A DNA stretch of 64,000 nt from Janibacter indicus (GCF_900176385.1 NZ_FWXN01000009.1:1-64000); one strand, 5' to 3'; positions 24,768 through 36,209 are shown, numbered from the stretch's first letter. A program made the numbers and translations. Notes: a model not told the origin generated them from the letters alone.

Positions 24768-26507
24768 CTACTTCTTCCTGCCCTCCGACTTGCCGGCGCC
24801 CCACTGGCCCTCCGTCGGGGCGAAGACCCACACCGTCGTGCCCTTCGGGTAGTAGCGGTTGATGCTGAACTTCACGTAGCCGGTCGAGCTGGTCCGCGCC
24901 GACTTGATGTACTGCTGCGGCTCGCCGGGCTTCTTGACGAGCAGCCAGGTCTTGATGCCGCTGGCAGCCGGCCCCCCAATGCCCTGCTTGACCCGGGCGG
25001 AGACGCCCCCACCCGTGGCCCAGGTCTTCGGCCACGTGGCCCGCAGCTCGATCGGCGTCCGCCCGGTCGTCTCGGCGACGATGCCCGTCGAGTAGTCGGT
25101 CCAGTCGGTGTAGGAGCCGGTCATCCACATGACCGAGAAGGGCCCCACCGCACCCGCGGGCGCCGCAGGCGTGCGCTGCACGCCCCGCTGGAGGGCGATG
25201 GGCCGGGAGAGCCACGACGCGCCCCGGTCGCTCGTCGACAGCTCGGACAGCTGGGTCTCCTCGCCCGCGCGGGTGATGACGTAGGCCGTGTTGGCGTTTC
25301 GCGCGTCGAGCGTGATGCCCTCGGGGTACTCCTCCTGCCGCGCGACCGTCCGGGTGGTCCACGAGCCGCTCACGGTGGTCGCCCACTTGTAGGTGTAGCC
25401 GCTGCTCCCGGTGGTCCGGTCGGTCGTGGTGAAGGCGACCGTGGGATAGCCACCGGAGCGCAGTCCGAAGTCGTAGACGCGCACCCGACCGTCGAGGCTG
25501 CGTCCGTCGTAGATCTGGGTGCCCGAGCGCGGGTAGGCGGGGCGAGCGACGGCCGTGCCGTTGGTCCGACCCAGTTTCTTGGTCGCGGCGTCGTAGGTGA
25601 AGTGGTAGAGCGAGTTGTTGACGTCCTGGGCCGGGTGCCCGTCGCTCACGGCCAGATGCATCTGCTTCCAGCCCGAGGAGGCCGCCTCGAGGTAGGGCCA
25701 GGTGCGCAGCCCGCCCCCGGAGTTCTTGAAGAGCTGGACGGGAGCGGACCAGTTGACGAGGTCCTTGCTCGTCGAGACGACCCAGTTCTGGTCGGAGTAG
25801 CGACGGGTGAGCACGTGGTACTGGTTGCTCACGCCGCGCATCCGGAAGACCTGGACGTACGTCGACTTCGCATTTTCCATGCTCGAGCCCTTGAGCTTGC
25901 GCACCGCCGACATCTTCGTGACGTCACCCGCGGTGTTGCTCACGCGGTACTGCACCGGCGCCTTGCCGTGGCCTCCCCAGAAGGCCGCGATCCGCCCGTC
26001 AGCCGTCTCGACGAGGCCAGGGACGTTGTGGTCGTCGCGCAGCTGGTACTGGCTCAGCGTCGTCGTGGCCATCCGCTGGTCGGCCTTGCTCAGCGAGGTG
26101 AGCATGACCGAGCCCGCCCTCGTGACGTAGGCGAAGTAGGTGTAACGCGAGGTCTGCAGGACCCGCGGGTCGGAGTACCAGGTCCACGCGCCGTTGGAGG
26201 TCATCCGCACCGTCCGCGCCTCGAGCGAGTCGGCCGTGGCCGGCGCCGCCGCCACCGGCTGCGCCGGCTGCTCGGCGGTCTGGAGCGACTCGTCGGCCAC
26301 CGAGTCGGCGACCCGCTGCTGCTGGGCCGTGGCGCGCTGGGTCATCGGCGTGCCCTTGGCGGCGGGCGGGACGGGGTCCGGCGGTGCCTGCTGCGCCTGC
26401 GGCGCGGTGGTCGCCGTCGGCGGTGGTGCCGCCACGGCGGCGGTCCCCGTCAGCAGGGCCGCCACGAGGGCGACGGTGGACATGACGGCAGTACGTGAAG
26501 AGCGCAC
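24768..26507 (-). CDS. Secreted BNR-repeat (BNR_4, sialidase-fold) protein
   Basis: 579 residues from GTG 26507. Sec signal peptide (RSSRTAVMSTVALVAALLTG, cleavage near AVAA), then a Pro/Ala/Gln-rich spacer to ~residue 85. A beta-propeller-like region follows, with repeated S-x-D-x-G-x-x-W blocks (STSDRGASW; SWTWYSDPRV variant). The C-terminal ~80 residues (from IKTWLLVKKPGEPQQYI) form a separate small beta domain ending in QWGAGKSEGRKK. It may bind or cleave a carbohydrate; no sialidase Arg triad can be certified by eye. Exported, perhaps wall-associated. Confidence 0.75.
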   Translation of the reverse strand: MRSSRTAVMSTVALVAALLTGTAAVAAPPPTATTAPQAQQAPPDPVPPAAKGTPMTQRATAQQQRVADSVADESLQTAEQPAQPVAAAPATADSLEARTVRMTSNGAWTWYSDPRVLQTSRYTYFAYVTRAGSVMLTSLSKADQRMATTTLSQYQLRDDHNVPGLVETADGRIAAFWGGHGKAPVQYRVSNTAGDVTKMSAVRKLKGSSMENAKSTYVQVFRMRGVSNQYHVLTRRYSDQNWVVSTSKDLVNWSAPVQLFKNSGGGLRTWPYLEAASSGWKQMHLAVSDGHPAQDVNNSLYHFTYDAATKKLGRTNGTAVARPAYPRSGTQIYDGRSLDGRVRVYDFGLRSGGYPTVAFTTTDRTTGSSGYTYKWATTVSGSWTTRTVARQEEYPEGITLDARNANTAYVITRAGEETQLSELSTSDRGASWLSRPIALQRGVQRTPAAPAGAVGPFSVMWMTGSYTDWTDYSTGIVAETTGRTPIELRATWPKTWATGGGVSARVKQGIGGPAASGIKTWLLVKKPGEPQQYIKSARTSSTGYVKFSINRYYPKGTTVWVFAPTEGQWGAGKSEGRKK

Positions 26508-26597
26508 GGTGCTTCCCCCGAAGGAATGTGGCAAGGCTCTCCCCGTCCTCGCCTACGCGCGCAGATTACACCCGCCGACGCGCTCCCCTGCGCAGGC

Positions 26598-27158
26598 TCA
26601 GTCGCTGATCTGCAGCCGCACGCACCGGGATCGTCGCGCGGCCTCCTGGAGCACCACGAGCCGCGGGTCGGGCAGGTCCCACAGGGTGCGCTGCGGCAGG
26701 TCGCGCAGGTGCTCCAGACGCGGGTCCTCGAGCACCTGCTCGGCCATCTGCCGGTCGCCGCCGAGGACGAGGGCGTCGACGGCGTCCCGCCCCAGATGAC
26801 GAAGGGAGATCTCCCTCACCTTGTCGAGCACCCCGTCGGCCTGGTTGCCACGACGTCGGGCGTACCGTTGCTGGCTCCACCCGCCCTTCTTCGTCCGCGA
26901 CTGGACGTAGGCGGTGCCGCACGTGTGGGCGAGGAGGTCACCCCCTTCGTCACGGCCCACGGCGTACCCGCCGCGCCGCACGAGGACCAGACCGATCCGC
27001 TGGTGCTCGAAGCGCTCCCCCGTCGCCGTGGCGCCGTCACCGCCGGTGAGCACGACGGTGCCCGGCCCGTCGGCGCGCGTGACGCCGTCGTGCCGGGCAC
27101 CGAAGCCCTCGACCCACCGGTCGAGCCGAGCCGGGTCGACCTCGACCGTGCGGGTCAT
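26598..27158 (-). CDS. acVLRF1-family peptidyl-tRNA hydrolase-like protein
   Basis: 186 residues. Actinobacterial member of the eRF1/Vms1-like release factor superfamily (VLRF1). The characteristic loop is KKGGWSQQRYARRRGNQ (residues ~90-106), where the Gln takes the place of the GGQ glutamine of release factors. It should hydrolyse peptidyl-tRNA on stalled large subunits. ATG 27158 chosen: the preceding frame is not protein-like. Lies 13 bp after sufT and may be the last gene of the SUF operon. Confidence 0.82.
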   Translation of the reverse strand: MTRTVEVDPARLDRWVEGFGARHDGVTRADGPGTVVLTGGDGATATGERFEHQRIGLVLVRRGGYAVGRDEGGDLLAHTCGTAYVQSRTKKGGWSQQRYARRRGNQADGVLDKVREISLRHLGRDAVDALVLGGDRQMAEQVLEDPRLEHLRDLPQRTLWDLPDPRLVVLQEAARRSRCVRLQISD

Positions 27159-27171
27159 CGTGAGGAGTGGC

Positions 27172-27501
27172 TCAGATGTTGAAGCCGAGCGCGCGCAGCT
27201 GCTCGCGACCGTCGTCGGTGATCTTGTCGGGGCCCCACGGCGGCATCCACACCCAGTTGATCCGGGCGTCGGCGACAATGTCCGACAGCGCCCCGTCGAC
27301 CTGGTCCTCGATGACGTCGGTCAGCGGGCAGGCGGCGGAGGTGAGGGTCATGTCGATGACTGCGTGGTTCTGCGGGTCGACGGTGATGCCGTAGACGAGA
27401 CCGAGGTCGACGACGTTGATGCCGAGCTCGGGGTCGACGACGTCGCGCAGGGCCTCCTCGACATCGGCGACGTTGCTCGGGGTCGGTGCCTGGGCGGTCA
27501 T
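27172..27501 (-). CDS. sufT: Fe-S cluster assembly factor SufT (DUF59/MIP18 family)
   Basis: 109 residues. DUF59 core: VEEALRDVVDPELGINVVDL then GLVYGITVD, and DMTLTSAACPLTD carrying the conserved Cys. Helps Fe-S maturation, in particular under high demand. ATG 27501 overlaps the sufU stop (ATGA). RBS GAAGGAGAG lies upstream, inside sufU. Last canonical suf gene, as in mycobacteria (Rv1466 position). Confidence 0.93.
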   Translation of the reverse strand: MTAQAPTPSNVADVEEALRDVVDPELGINVVDLGLVYGITVDPQNHAVIDMTLTSAACPLTDVIEDQVDGALSDIVADARINWVWMPPWGPDKITDDGREQLRALGFNI

Positions 27502-27967
27502 GCGGACTCTCCTTCGGTCGTGCTGGGGACGTCGACGCCGGCCTGGGCCAGGGCGTCGGTGAGGGCCATCCAGCCGAGCAGCGCGCACTTGACGCGTGCC
27601 GGGTACTGGGCGACACCGGCCAGGGCGACACCGTCGCCGATGACCTCCTCGTCGCCCGGGTCCTGACCACGGCTGGTCAGCATGTGCCGCATCGCGGCGT
27701 GGACGTCCATGGCGTCATGGATCACCTCACCGGTGACCTCCTCGGCGAGGATCGAGGTGCTCGCCATGGAGATCGAGCAGCCCATGGCCTCGTAGGAGAT
27801 GTCGGTGATGTGGGCGTCGGGGCCGGTGCCGTCGAGGTGGACGCGCAGCGTCACCTCGTCGCCACAGGTCGGGTTGACGTGGTGCACCTCGGCGACGTGC
27901 CCCTCACGCAGGCCGTGGCCGACCTTGCGCTTGGAGTGGTCGAGGATGAGCTCCTGGTAGAGGTCCA

Positions 27968-27968
<1 letters not shown>
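27498..27968 (-). CDS. sufU: SUF scaffold / sulfur-transfer protein SufU
   Basis: 156 residues. Three conserved cysteines in TCGDEVTLR, GCSISMAS and RVKCALLGW, the zinc/sulfur-acceptor site of SufU. Accepts persulfide sulfur from SufS. N-terminal MDLYQELILDHSKRKVGHG is the classical start. The ATG overlaps the sufS stop by one base (TGATG). Confidence 0.95.
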
Positions 27969-30030
<2,062 letters not shown>

Positions 30031-30058
30031 GTCGGTTCTTTCGGTCGAAGGGGGAAGG

Positions 30059-30394
30059 TCAGTCGGCGAGGGCGACGAGCACGTCGCCGGCCTCGGTGAC
30101 CTGGACGGTGTGGACGGCGACGGGCACGGTCGCCGGCAGGTGGCTGGGGGCGCCGGTGCGCAGGTCGAAGCGCGAGCCGTGCAGCCAGCACTCGATGGCG
30201 CAGCCGTCGACCTCGCCCTCGGAGAGCGAGACGTTGGCGTGGGTGCACGTGTCGTCGACGGCGTGCACGGTGCCGTCGTCGGTGCGCACGATCGCCACGA
30301 GGCGGCCACCGATGTCGGCCTTGGCCGCCTCACCCGGGGTCAGCTCGTCGAGGCTGCAGACGCGGATGTAGTCGGGCTCGGCGACGGCACTCAT
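30059..30394 (-). CDS. Rieske-type [2Fe-2S] ferredoxin within the suf operon
   Basis: 111 residues, no signal peptide. Rieske ligands C50-T-H52 (DTCTHANVSL) and C69-x2-H72 (ECWLHGSRFDL). Resembles ferredoxin subunits of ring-hydroxylating dioxygenases, but no oxygenase is near. Its ATG overlaps sufD by ATGA and the gene lies before sufC, so it is a fixed part of this SUF operon. A role as electron donor in cluster assembly, or as a client, is inferred. Mycobacterial suf operons lack it. Confidence 0.9.
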   Translation of the reverse strand: MSAVAEPDYIRVCSLDELTPGEAAKADIGGRLVAIVRTDDGTVHAVDDTCTHANVSLSEGEVDGCAIECWLHGSRFDLRTGAPSHLPATVPVAVHTVQVTEAGDVLVALAD

Positions 30395-31560
30395 GCCGCA
30401 CCGCCCTCGAGCTCGACGTCGATCGCGGCCATGATCCGGTCGCTGATCTCCGCGTCACCGATGCGCGCGACGATGCTGTTGAAGAAGCCGCGCACGACGA
30501 GGCGACGGGCCTCGTCCTCGGGGATGCCGCGAGCCTGCAGGTAGAAGAGCTGCTGGTCGTCGAAGCGCCCGGTCGTCGAGGCGTGCCCGGCGCCGACGAT
30601 CTCGCCGGTCTCGATCTCGAGGTTGGGCACGGAGTCGGCCCGCGCGCCGTCGGTGAGGACGAGGTTGCGGTTGAGCTCGTAGGTCTCGGTGCCCTCGGCG
30701 GCCGCGCGGATCAGCACGTCGCCGACCCACACGGTGTGGGCTGTCTCGCCCTGCAGCGCGCCCTTGTACTCGACATTGCTCGAGCAGTGCGGCGCCTCGT
30801 GGTCGACGAAGAGCCGGTGCTCGAGGTGCTGGCCGGCGTCGGCGAAGTAGACGCCCAGGCCCTCGAAGGAGCCACCCGGACCGGCGTAGGTCGCGTTGGT
30901 GTTGAGGCGCACGATGCCACCGCCGATCGTCACGGCGATGTGCCGCACGCTCGCGTCACGACCGACGACCACGTCGTGCTGGCCCAGGTGCTGCGCGTCG
31001 TCCTCCCAGTCCTGGAGGGAGACGATCGTCAGCTGCGAGCCGTCGCCGGCGAGCACCGAGAGCAGCTCGGTGTAGTCGGCGGTGCCGGAGTGCTCGACGA
31101 CGATCGTGCCCCGGGCGAAGTGCCCGACACGCACCACGTGGTGGGCGCGGACGGTGTCACCGCCGGTGCCGGTGAGCGAGATGCGCACCGGCTCGGTGAG
31201 CTCGGCCTCGGCCGGGATGTCGATGATCGTCACATCACCACCGGCCGCGGCGACCGCCGCGGCGCGGTCACCGGGGGCCGGCGCACCGAGCGCGCGGGCC
31301 TCGTCGGCGGGGACGACCGAGCGGGTGACGCCCTCCGGCAGGTGGTGGGTCACGTCGAGCTCGGCGGACCCGCCGGCGTCCGCCAGCAGGTCGGTGAGGC
31401 GCCCGACGGGGGTGAAGCGCCAGTCCTCCTCGCGGCCGGTCGGCAGCTCGAAGTCAGCCACCGACCACGAGCGCGTGCGCTCGGCGCGGGACTGGTCGGG
31501 GACCAGGGTGTCGGCGGAGTGGGTGTGGGCCTTGGGGCCCGAGTCAGCCAGAAGGCTCAT
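30391..31560 (-). CDS. sufD: Fe-S cluster scaffold component SufD
   Basis: 389 residues, right-handed beta-helix core. N-terminal helical part (SRAERTRSWSVADFELPTGR), then long strand repeats and the conserved C-terminal HASTTGRFDDQQLFYLQARG with IPEDEARRLVVRGFF. Partner of SufB and SufC. ATG 31560 shares one base with the sufB stop. Confidence 0.94.
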   Translation of the reverse strand: MSLLADSGPKAHTHSADTLVPDQSRAERTRSWSVADFELPTGREEDWRFTPVGRLTDLLADAGGSAELDVTHHLPEGVTRSVVPADEARALGAPAPGDRAAAVAAAGGDVTIIDIPAEAELTEPVRISLTGTGGDTVRAHHVVRVGHFARGTIVVEHSGTADYTELLSVLAGDGSQLTIVSLQDWEDDAQHLGQHDVVVGRDASVRHIAVTIGGGIVRLNTNATYAGPGGSFEGLGVYFADAGQHLEHRLFVDHEAPHCSSNVEYKGALQGETAHTVWVGDVLIRAAAEGTETYELNRNLVLTDGARADSVPNLEIETGEIVGAGHASTTGRFDDQQLFYLQARGIPEDEARRLVVRGFFNSIVARIGDAEISDRIMAAIDVELEGGAA

Positions 31561-32981
31561 CAGCCGACGGCTCCTTCCATCTGGAGTTCGATGAGGCGGT
31601 TGAGTTCGAGGGCGTACTCCATCGGCAGCTCGCGCGCGATGGGCTCGACGAAGCCGCGCACGATCATCGCCATGGCCTCCTCCTCGCTCAGCCCGCGGGA
31701 CATGAGGTAGAAGAGCTGGTCGGCCGAGACCTTGGAGACGGTCGCCTCGTGACCCATCTGCACGTCGTCCTCGCGGACGTCGACGTAGGGGTAGGTGTCG
31801 GACCGGCTGATCGTGTCGACGAGCAGGGCGTCGCAGACGACGTTGGACTTGCTGTTGGTCGCTCCCTCGAGCACCTGCACCAGGCCCCGGTAGGAGGTGC
31901 GACCGCCACCGCGGGCGACCGACTTGGAGACGATCGAGCTCGAGGTGTTGGGCGCCGCGTGCACCATCTTGGCCCCCGCGTCCTGGTGCTGGCCCTCGCC
32001 GGCGAAGGCGATCGACAGCGTCTCGCCCTTGGCGTGCTCGCCGAGGAGGAAGCACGCGGGGTACTTCATCGTCACCTTGGAGCCGATGTTGCCGTCGACC
32101 CACTCCATCGTGCCGCCCTCGGCGACCGTGGTGCGCTTGGTGACGAGGTTGTAGACGTTGTTGGACCAGTTCTGGATCGTCGTGTAGCGCACTCGCGCGT
32201 TCTTCTTCACGACGATCTCGACGACGGCGCTGTGCAGCGAGTCGGTCTTGTAGATCGGGGCGGTGCAGCCCTCGACGTAGTGCACGTAGGAGCCCTCGTC
32301 GGCGATGATCAGCGTCCGCTCGAACTGGCCCATGTTCTCGGTGTTGATCCGGAAGTAGGCCTGCAGCGGGATGTCGACGTGGACGCCCGGCGGGACGTAG
32401 ATGAAGGAGCCACCGGACCAGACTGCGGTGTTGAGCGCGGAGAACTTGTTGTCACCGGCGGGGATGACGGTGCCGAAGTACTCGCGGAAGAGGTCCTCGT
32501 GCTCGCGCAGGCCGGTGTCGGTGTCGACGAAGATGACACCCTTCTCCTCCAGGTCCTCGCGGATCTGGTGGTAGACGACCTCCGACTCGTACTGCGCCGC
32601 GACACCGGCGACGAGGCGCTGCTTCTCCGCCTCGGGGATGCCGAGCTTGTCGTAGGTGTTCTTGATGTCCTCGGGCAGGTCCTCCCAGGAGGCCGCCTGC
32701 TTCTCGGTGGACTTCACGAAGTACTTGATGTTCTGGAAGTCGATGCCGGTGAGGTCGCTGCCCCAGCTGGGCATGGGCTTCTTGTCGAACAGCCGCAGCG
32801 ACTTCAGGCGCAGGTCACGCATCCACTGCGGCTCGCCCTTGCGGTCGGAGATGTCGCTCACGACGGCCTCGTTGAGGCCACGCTTGGCGCTGGCACCGGC
32901 GGTGTCGGCATCGGCCCAGCCGAACTCGTACTTGCCGATGTCCTTGAGCCCTGGGTTGAGCTCTTCGATGTTGGTGCTCAT
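31560..32981 (-). CDS. sufB: Fe-S cluster scaffold component SufB
   Basis: 473 residues, full length. N-terminal [14 protein letters not shown]..., core [20 protein letters not shown] (conserved Cys), and C-terminal [20 protein letters not shown] with [15 protein letters not shown]. Site where nascent clusters form in SufBC2D. ATG 32981 overlaps the sufR stop by ATGA. RBS GAGAGG lies within the sufR end. Confidence 0.97.
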   Translation of the reverse strand: MSTNIEELNPGLKDIGKYEFGWADADTAGASAKRGLNEAVVSDISDRKGEPQWMRDLRLKSLRLFDKKPMPSWGSDLTGIDFQNIKYFVKSTEKQAASWEDLPEDIKNTYDKLGIPEAEKQRLVAGVAAQYESEVVYHQIREDLEEKGVIFVDTDTGLREHEDLFREYFGTVIPAGDNKFSALNTAVWSGGSFIYVPPGVHVDIPLQAYFRINTENMGQFERTLIIADEGSYVHYVEGCTAPIYKTDSLHSAVVEIVVKKNARVRYTTIQNWSNNVYNLVTKRTTVAEGGTMEWVDGNIGSKVTMKYPACFLLGEHAKGETLSIAFAGEGQHQDAGAKMVHAAPNTSSSIVSKSVARGGGRTSYRGLVQVLEGATNSKSNVVCDALLVDTISRSDTYPYVDVREDDVQMGHEATVSKVSADQLFYLMSRGLSEEEAMAMIVRGFVEPIARELPMEYALELNRLIELQMEGAVG

Positions 32982-33703
32982 CGGGTGGACCTCTCTGTGT
33001 GGGGACGCGCCCCCGCGGTGGGGACGAAGGTGGTGCAGACGTGATCGCCCTGGGCCAGGGTGGCCAGGCGCTGGACGTGGACGCCGAGGAGTCGGCTGAA
33101 GGCATCGGTCTCGGCCTCGCACAGCTCCGGGAACTGCGCGGCGACGTGCTGGACCGGGCAGTGGCCCTGGCACAGCTGGAGGCCGACGACGACGTCGTCG
33201 CCGACCGTGCGGGCGCTGGCAGCGTAGCCCTCGGAGCGAAGGGCGGTGACGAGGGCCTCGGTGCGAGCCCGGGGGTCGTCGCCCGCGGCCTTGACCTGTG
33301 CGGCGCAACGTGCCTCGAGCGCGCTCATGCGCTGGTCGGCGAAGGCGCGCACGCCGTCGGGTCCGATGCTCTCGCGCACGAAGCGGATCGCGTCGACGGC
33401 GATCTCGTCGTAGTCGGAGGGGAGTCGGTCGTGGCCGGTGTCGCCGACGACCCACTCGCGGGCGGGGCGCCCGCGGCCGCGCTTGCCGGTGTGGGGTGCG
33501 CGGCTGGTGACGGCGCCGGACTCGGCAAGCTGGTCGAGGTGTCGCCGCACGCCGGTGGCGGTCAGCCCGAGGTGGCTGGCCAAGTCGGCGGCGGTGATGG
33601 GACCGCGCTCGCTGATCGTCGCCAGGACACGGTCCCGGGTGCGGGCATCGCGGGTCGCCGCGTCGGTGTCCGACGCGCGCAGGTCCCGCGGAGCAATAAC
33701 CAC
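32978..33703 (-). CDS. sufR: SUF operon repressor SufR (Fe-S winged-helix regulator)
   Basis: 241 residues. N-terminal winged helix: [20 protein letters not shown] (residues ~36-55) with the wing [14 protein letters not shown]-terminal sensor cysteines C178, C182, C195 and C223. The spacing C182-C195-C223 (13 and 28) equals that of the cluster ligands reported for M. tuberculosis SufR. It represses suf when its cluster is intact. GTG 33703 lies 6 nt after TAACAT: leaderless. Two ATGs upstream are out of frame. Confidence 0.93.
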   Translation of the reverse strand: MVIAPRDLRASDTDAATRDARTRDRVLATISERGPITAADLASHLGLTATGVRRHLDQLAESGAVTSRAPHTGKRGRGRPAREWVVGDTGHDRLPSDYDEIAVDAIRFVRESIGPDGVRAFADQRMSALEARCAAQVKAAGDDPRARTEALVTALRSEGYAASARTVGDDVVVGLQLCQGHCPVQHVAAQFPELCEAETDAFSRLLGVHVQRLATLAQGDHVCTTFVPTAGARPHTERSTR

Positions 33704-33757
33704 ACATCCATGTTATGTAATTCGGCCGTGGACACAACAAAGGTATGCCTCACCCCA
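33696..33757 (-). promoter_or_regulatory. suf operon promoter and operator region
   Basis: Promoter on minus strand: TTGTGT (33732-33737), 16-nt spacer, TAACAT (33710-33715). ATAAC (33696-33700) and GTTAT (33712-33716) form an inverted pair with an 11-nt gap over the start site. Just upstream, 33739-33757 matches the IdeR/DtxR iron-box consensus at about 14 of 19 positions (AGGT and CT.ACC halves). Fe-S and iron control are both plausible; neither is shown. Confidence 0.5.
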
Positions 33758-33790
33758 CACCCGGGGTCCGGCTGCCTAGACTCCCCTCTC

Positions 33791-34501
33791 GTGGATCGTG
33801 CCGTCGTCGTGGAGGACCTGCGCCGCGTCTTCGGTGACACCGTCGCCCTGGACGGGGCCTCGTGGGGTGCCTCGACGGGGCAGATCACCTGCGTCCTCGG
33901 GCCCAACGGTGCCGGCAAGACGACGACCATCGAGTGCCTCGAAGGCCTCCAGCAGCCCGACGGCGGCCGCTGCCGCGTCCTCGGCACCGATCCTTGGCAG
34001 GCCTCCGCCGACCACCGTGCCCGCGTCGGCGTCATGCTCCAGGACGGCGGGCTGCCGCAGAGCGTCCCGGCCAGCCGCCTGCTCGCCCACCTCGGCCGGC
34101 TCTACCGGACCCACCGCGGTCCGGAGCTCGTCGAGAGACTCGACATCGCCCCCTTCGCCCGGACACCGGTCCGCCGCCTGAGCGGAGGCCAGCGCCAGCG
34201 GGTGGCCCTGGCCGCCGCCCTCCTCAGCGACCCCGAGGTCGCCTTCCTCGACGAGCCGACCGCCGGGCTCGACCCGCACGCTCGACTGGCCGTGTGGGAC
34301 CTCCTGCGCGAGCGACGCGACGAGGGGGTCGCCCTCGTGGTGACGACGCACGGCTTCGAGGAGGCCGAGCGTCTGGCCGACCGGGTCGTCATCCTCGACC
34401 GCGGGCGGGTCGTCGCCGACGACACCCCGGCGGCGATCGCCGCCGGCGGACGGCTCGAGGACGCCTACTTCGCCCTGACCGGAGGCCTGCGTGGCAACTG
34501 A
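33791..34501 (+). CDS. ABC-2 type exporter ATP-binding protein
   Basis: 236 residues. Walker A GPNGAGKTT, Q-loop VMLQDGGLP, signature RRLSGGQRQRVALA, Walker B VAFLDEPTAGLD, switch VVTTHGFEEA. DrrA-like group. Encoded 88 bp from sufR, divergently, with the permease gene overlapping its 3' end by 11 bp. Start GTG 33791 is 8 nt after TAGACT (33777-33782), so again probably leaderless. Substrate unknown. Neighbouring ctaA suggests, at most, a link with heme or oxidase biogenesis. Confidence 0.9.
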   Translation: MDRAVVVEDLRRVFGDTVALDGASWGASTGQITCVLGPNGAGKTTTIECLEGLQQPDGGRCRVLGTDPWQASADHRARVGVMLQDGGLPQSVPASRLLAHLGRLYRTHRGPELVERLDIAPFARTPVRRLSGGQRQRVALAAALLSDPEVAFLDEPTAGLDPHARLAVWDLLRERRDEGVALVVTTHGFEEAERLADRVVILDRGRVVADDTPAAIAAGGRLEDAYFALTGGLRGN

Positions 34502-35243
34502 GTCCCTCTCCCCCGCAGAGCCGCGCGGCCGCCGGGTGCGCGCCCAGGCGCGCTTCGAGGCCGAGATCCTCGTGCGCAACGGCGAGCAGATCCTCGTCGC
34601 GCTCGTGCTGCCCGTGCTCGCCCTCCTCGCGCTCCTGGCGAGCCCCTACCCGGAGCTGCCCGCACCCCGCATCGCCCTCGTCGCCCCCGGCGTGCTCGCG
34701 CTCGCCGTGGTGTCGACGGCCTTCACCGGCCAGGCGATCCAGACCGGCTTCGACCGCCGCTACGGCGTGCTGCGAATGCTCGCGACCTCACCCGTCGGCA
34801 CCGACGGCCTGCTCGCGGGCAAGGCCCTGGCGGTGGCCGGGGTCGTCGTCGGCCAGCTCCTCGTGCTCGGGTTGGTCGCCGCGGTCGCCGGCTGGCGGCC
34901 CGACCCGCTGGGCCTGCTGATCACCCCCGTGAGCGCGGCGCTGGGTGTGTGGGTCTTCGTCGCCCTCGCCCTGCTGCTGGCCGGGGTCCTGCGGGCCGAG
35001 GCCGTGCTGGCGGTGGCCAACCTCGTCTGGGTCCTGCTCGCCGGTGCCGGCGGCCTGCTCCTGCCGGGCGACACCGTCGGTCTCGACGCCGTGGTGCGGT
35101 GGCTTCCGTCGGGTGCCCTCGGCGACGCCTTCCGCGACGGTCTCACCGGTGCAGGCGTCCCGCTCGTGCCGTGGCTCGTGCTCGTCGCCTGGGGGGTCGT
35201 GCTGAGCCTCGCCGTCGTGCGCACCTTCCGCTGGCGGGACTGA
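34491..35243 (+). CDS. ABC-2 type exporter permease
   Basis: 250 residues, six hydrophobic segments beginning LVALVLPVLALLALLA. The ABC-2 pattern is visible in FDRRYGVLRMLATSPVG (coupling helix between TM2 and TM3). GTG start 34491 inside the ATPase gene, 11-bp overlap, so the two subunits are made together. Similar pairs sit upstream of ctaA in many Actinobacteria, usually with no assigned substrate. Confidence 0.88.
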   Translation: MATESLSPAEPRGRRVRAQARFEAEILVRNGEQILVALVLPVLALLALLASPYPELPAPRIALVAPGVLALAVVSTAFTGQAIQTGFDRRYGVLRMLATSPVGTDGLLAGKALAVAGVVVGQLLVLGLVAAVAGWRPDPLGLLITPVSAALGVWVFVALALLLAGVLRAEAVLAVANLVWVLLAGAGGLLLPGDTVGLDAVVRWLPSGALGDAFRDGLTGAGVPLVPWLVLVAWGVVLSLAVVRTFRWRD

Positions 35244-35285
35244 CCCCCTTCGGACCCTGTGGTCGGAGCACACCCGGCTACGACA

Positions 35286-35291
35286 TACCGT
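35286..35291 (+). promoter_or_regulatory. Leaderless -10 box of ctaA
   Basis: TACCGT, ending 6 nt before the GTG at 35298; no Shine-Dalgarno sequence present. Confidence 0.45.
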
Positions 35292-35297
35292 AGTGGC

Positions 35298-36209
35298 GTG
35301 CCCGAGACCCTCTCCCAGACCGCCCGCACGTGGCTGCCGCGCCTGCTCCTGCTCAACCTGATCGTCGAGATCGGCATCGTCGTCACCGGCGGCCTGGTGC
35401 GGCTCACCGGCTCCGGGCTCGGCTGCCCGACCTGGCCCGAGTGCGTCCCCGGCTCCTACGTGCCGACGGTCGAGCAGGAGGAGGGCATCCACAAGCTCAT
35501 CGAGTTCGGCAACCGCACGCTCACCGGGCTCCTCGGCTTCGTGGCGCTCGCGCTGCTCATCGCGCTCTACCGCTGGGCCCGTGACCGGCGCGAGCTGATC
35601 ACCGGCACCTGGGTCGTCATGGTCGGCATCGCAGCCCAGGCGATCGTCGGGGGCATCACGGTCCGCACCGGGCTCAACCCCTGGATCGTCGCCTTCCACT
35701 TCCTGTGCTCGATGGTGCTCATCGCCGTCTCGGCCTGGCTCTACTGGCGCCAGCAGCAGCCCTCGGGCCGCACGCACTCGCTGCTCCACCCGCTCGTCAC
35801 CCGACTGCAGTGGCTGCTCGTCGCCGTCGCCGTCGCGGTGCTCGCGCTCGGCACCGTCGTCACCGGCTCCGGCCCGCACTCCGGCGATGCCGAGACGCCG
35901 GCCCGCACCGGCTTCGACCCGCGCACCATCTCGTGGCTGCACGCGGACGCCGTGATGCTCTTCGTCGGCATCTGCGTCGCCGTCTGGCTCGGCGCGAAGC
36001 TCACCGAGCGGGCCGCCGGTCCCGCCCGCGCCTGGTGGGTCGTCCTGTGGGTCACCCTCGCCCAGGGCCTCGTCGGCTACGTCCAGTACCTGACGAAACT
36101 GCCCGAGGTCCTCGTGCTGGCCCACATGCTCGGCGCCAGCCTCCTCGTCGTCGCCATCACCCGCGCGATCGTCCTCTCCCGCACGACGGAGCCCCTGCCG
36201 GCCGACTGA
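35298..36209 (+). CDS. ctaA: Heme A synthase
   Basis: 303 residues, eight transmembrane segments. Oxidises the heme O methyl group to formyl for aa3-type oxidase. Conserved histidines: HKLIEFGNRTLTG (TM2), FHFLCSMVLI (TM4), SWLHADAVMLF (TM6) and LAHMLGASLLV (TM8). The loop GSGLGCPTWPECVPGS carries the cysteine pair found in Gram-positive CtaA. GTG 35298 used; an upstream in-frame ATG at 35259 would add 13 unlikely residues. Its substrate-producing partner ctaB is the next, convergent gene. Confidence 0.94.
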   Translation: MPETLSQTARTWLPRLLLLNLIVEIGIVVTGGLVRLTGSGLGCPTWPECVPGSYVPTVEQEEGIHKLIEFGNRTLTGLLGFVALALLIALYRWARDRRELITGTWVVMVGIAAQAIVGGITVRTGLNPWIVAFHFLCSMVLIAVSAWLYWRQQQPSGRTHSLLHPLVTRLQWLLVAVAVAVLALGTVVTGSGPHSGDAETPARTGFDPRTISWLHADAVMLFVGICVAVWLGAKLTERAAGPARAWWVVLWVTLAQGLVGYVQYLTKLPEVLVLAHMLGASLLVVAITRAIVLSRTTEPLPAD

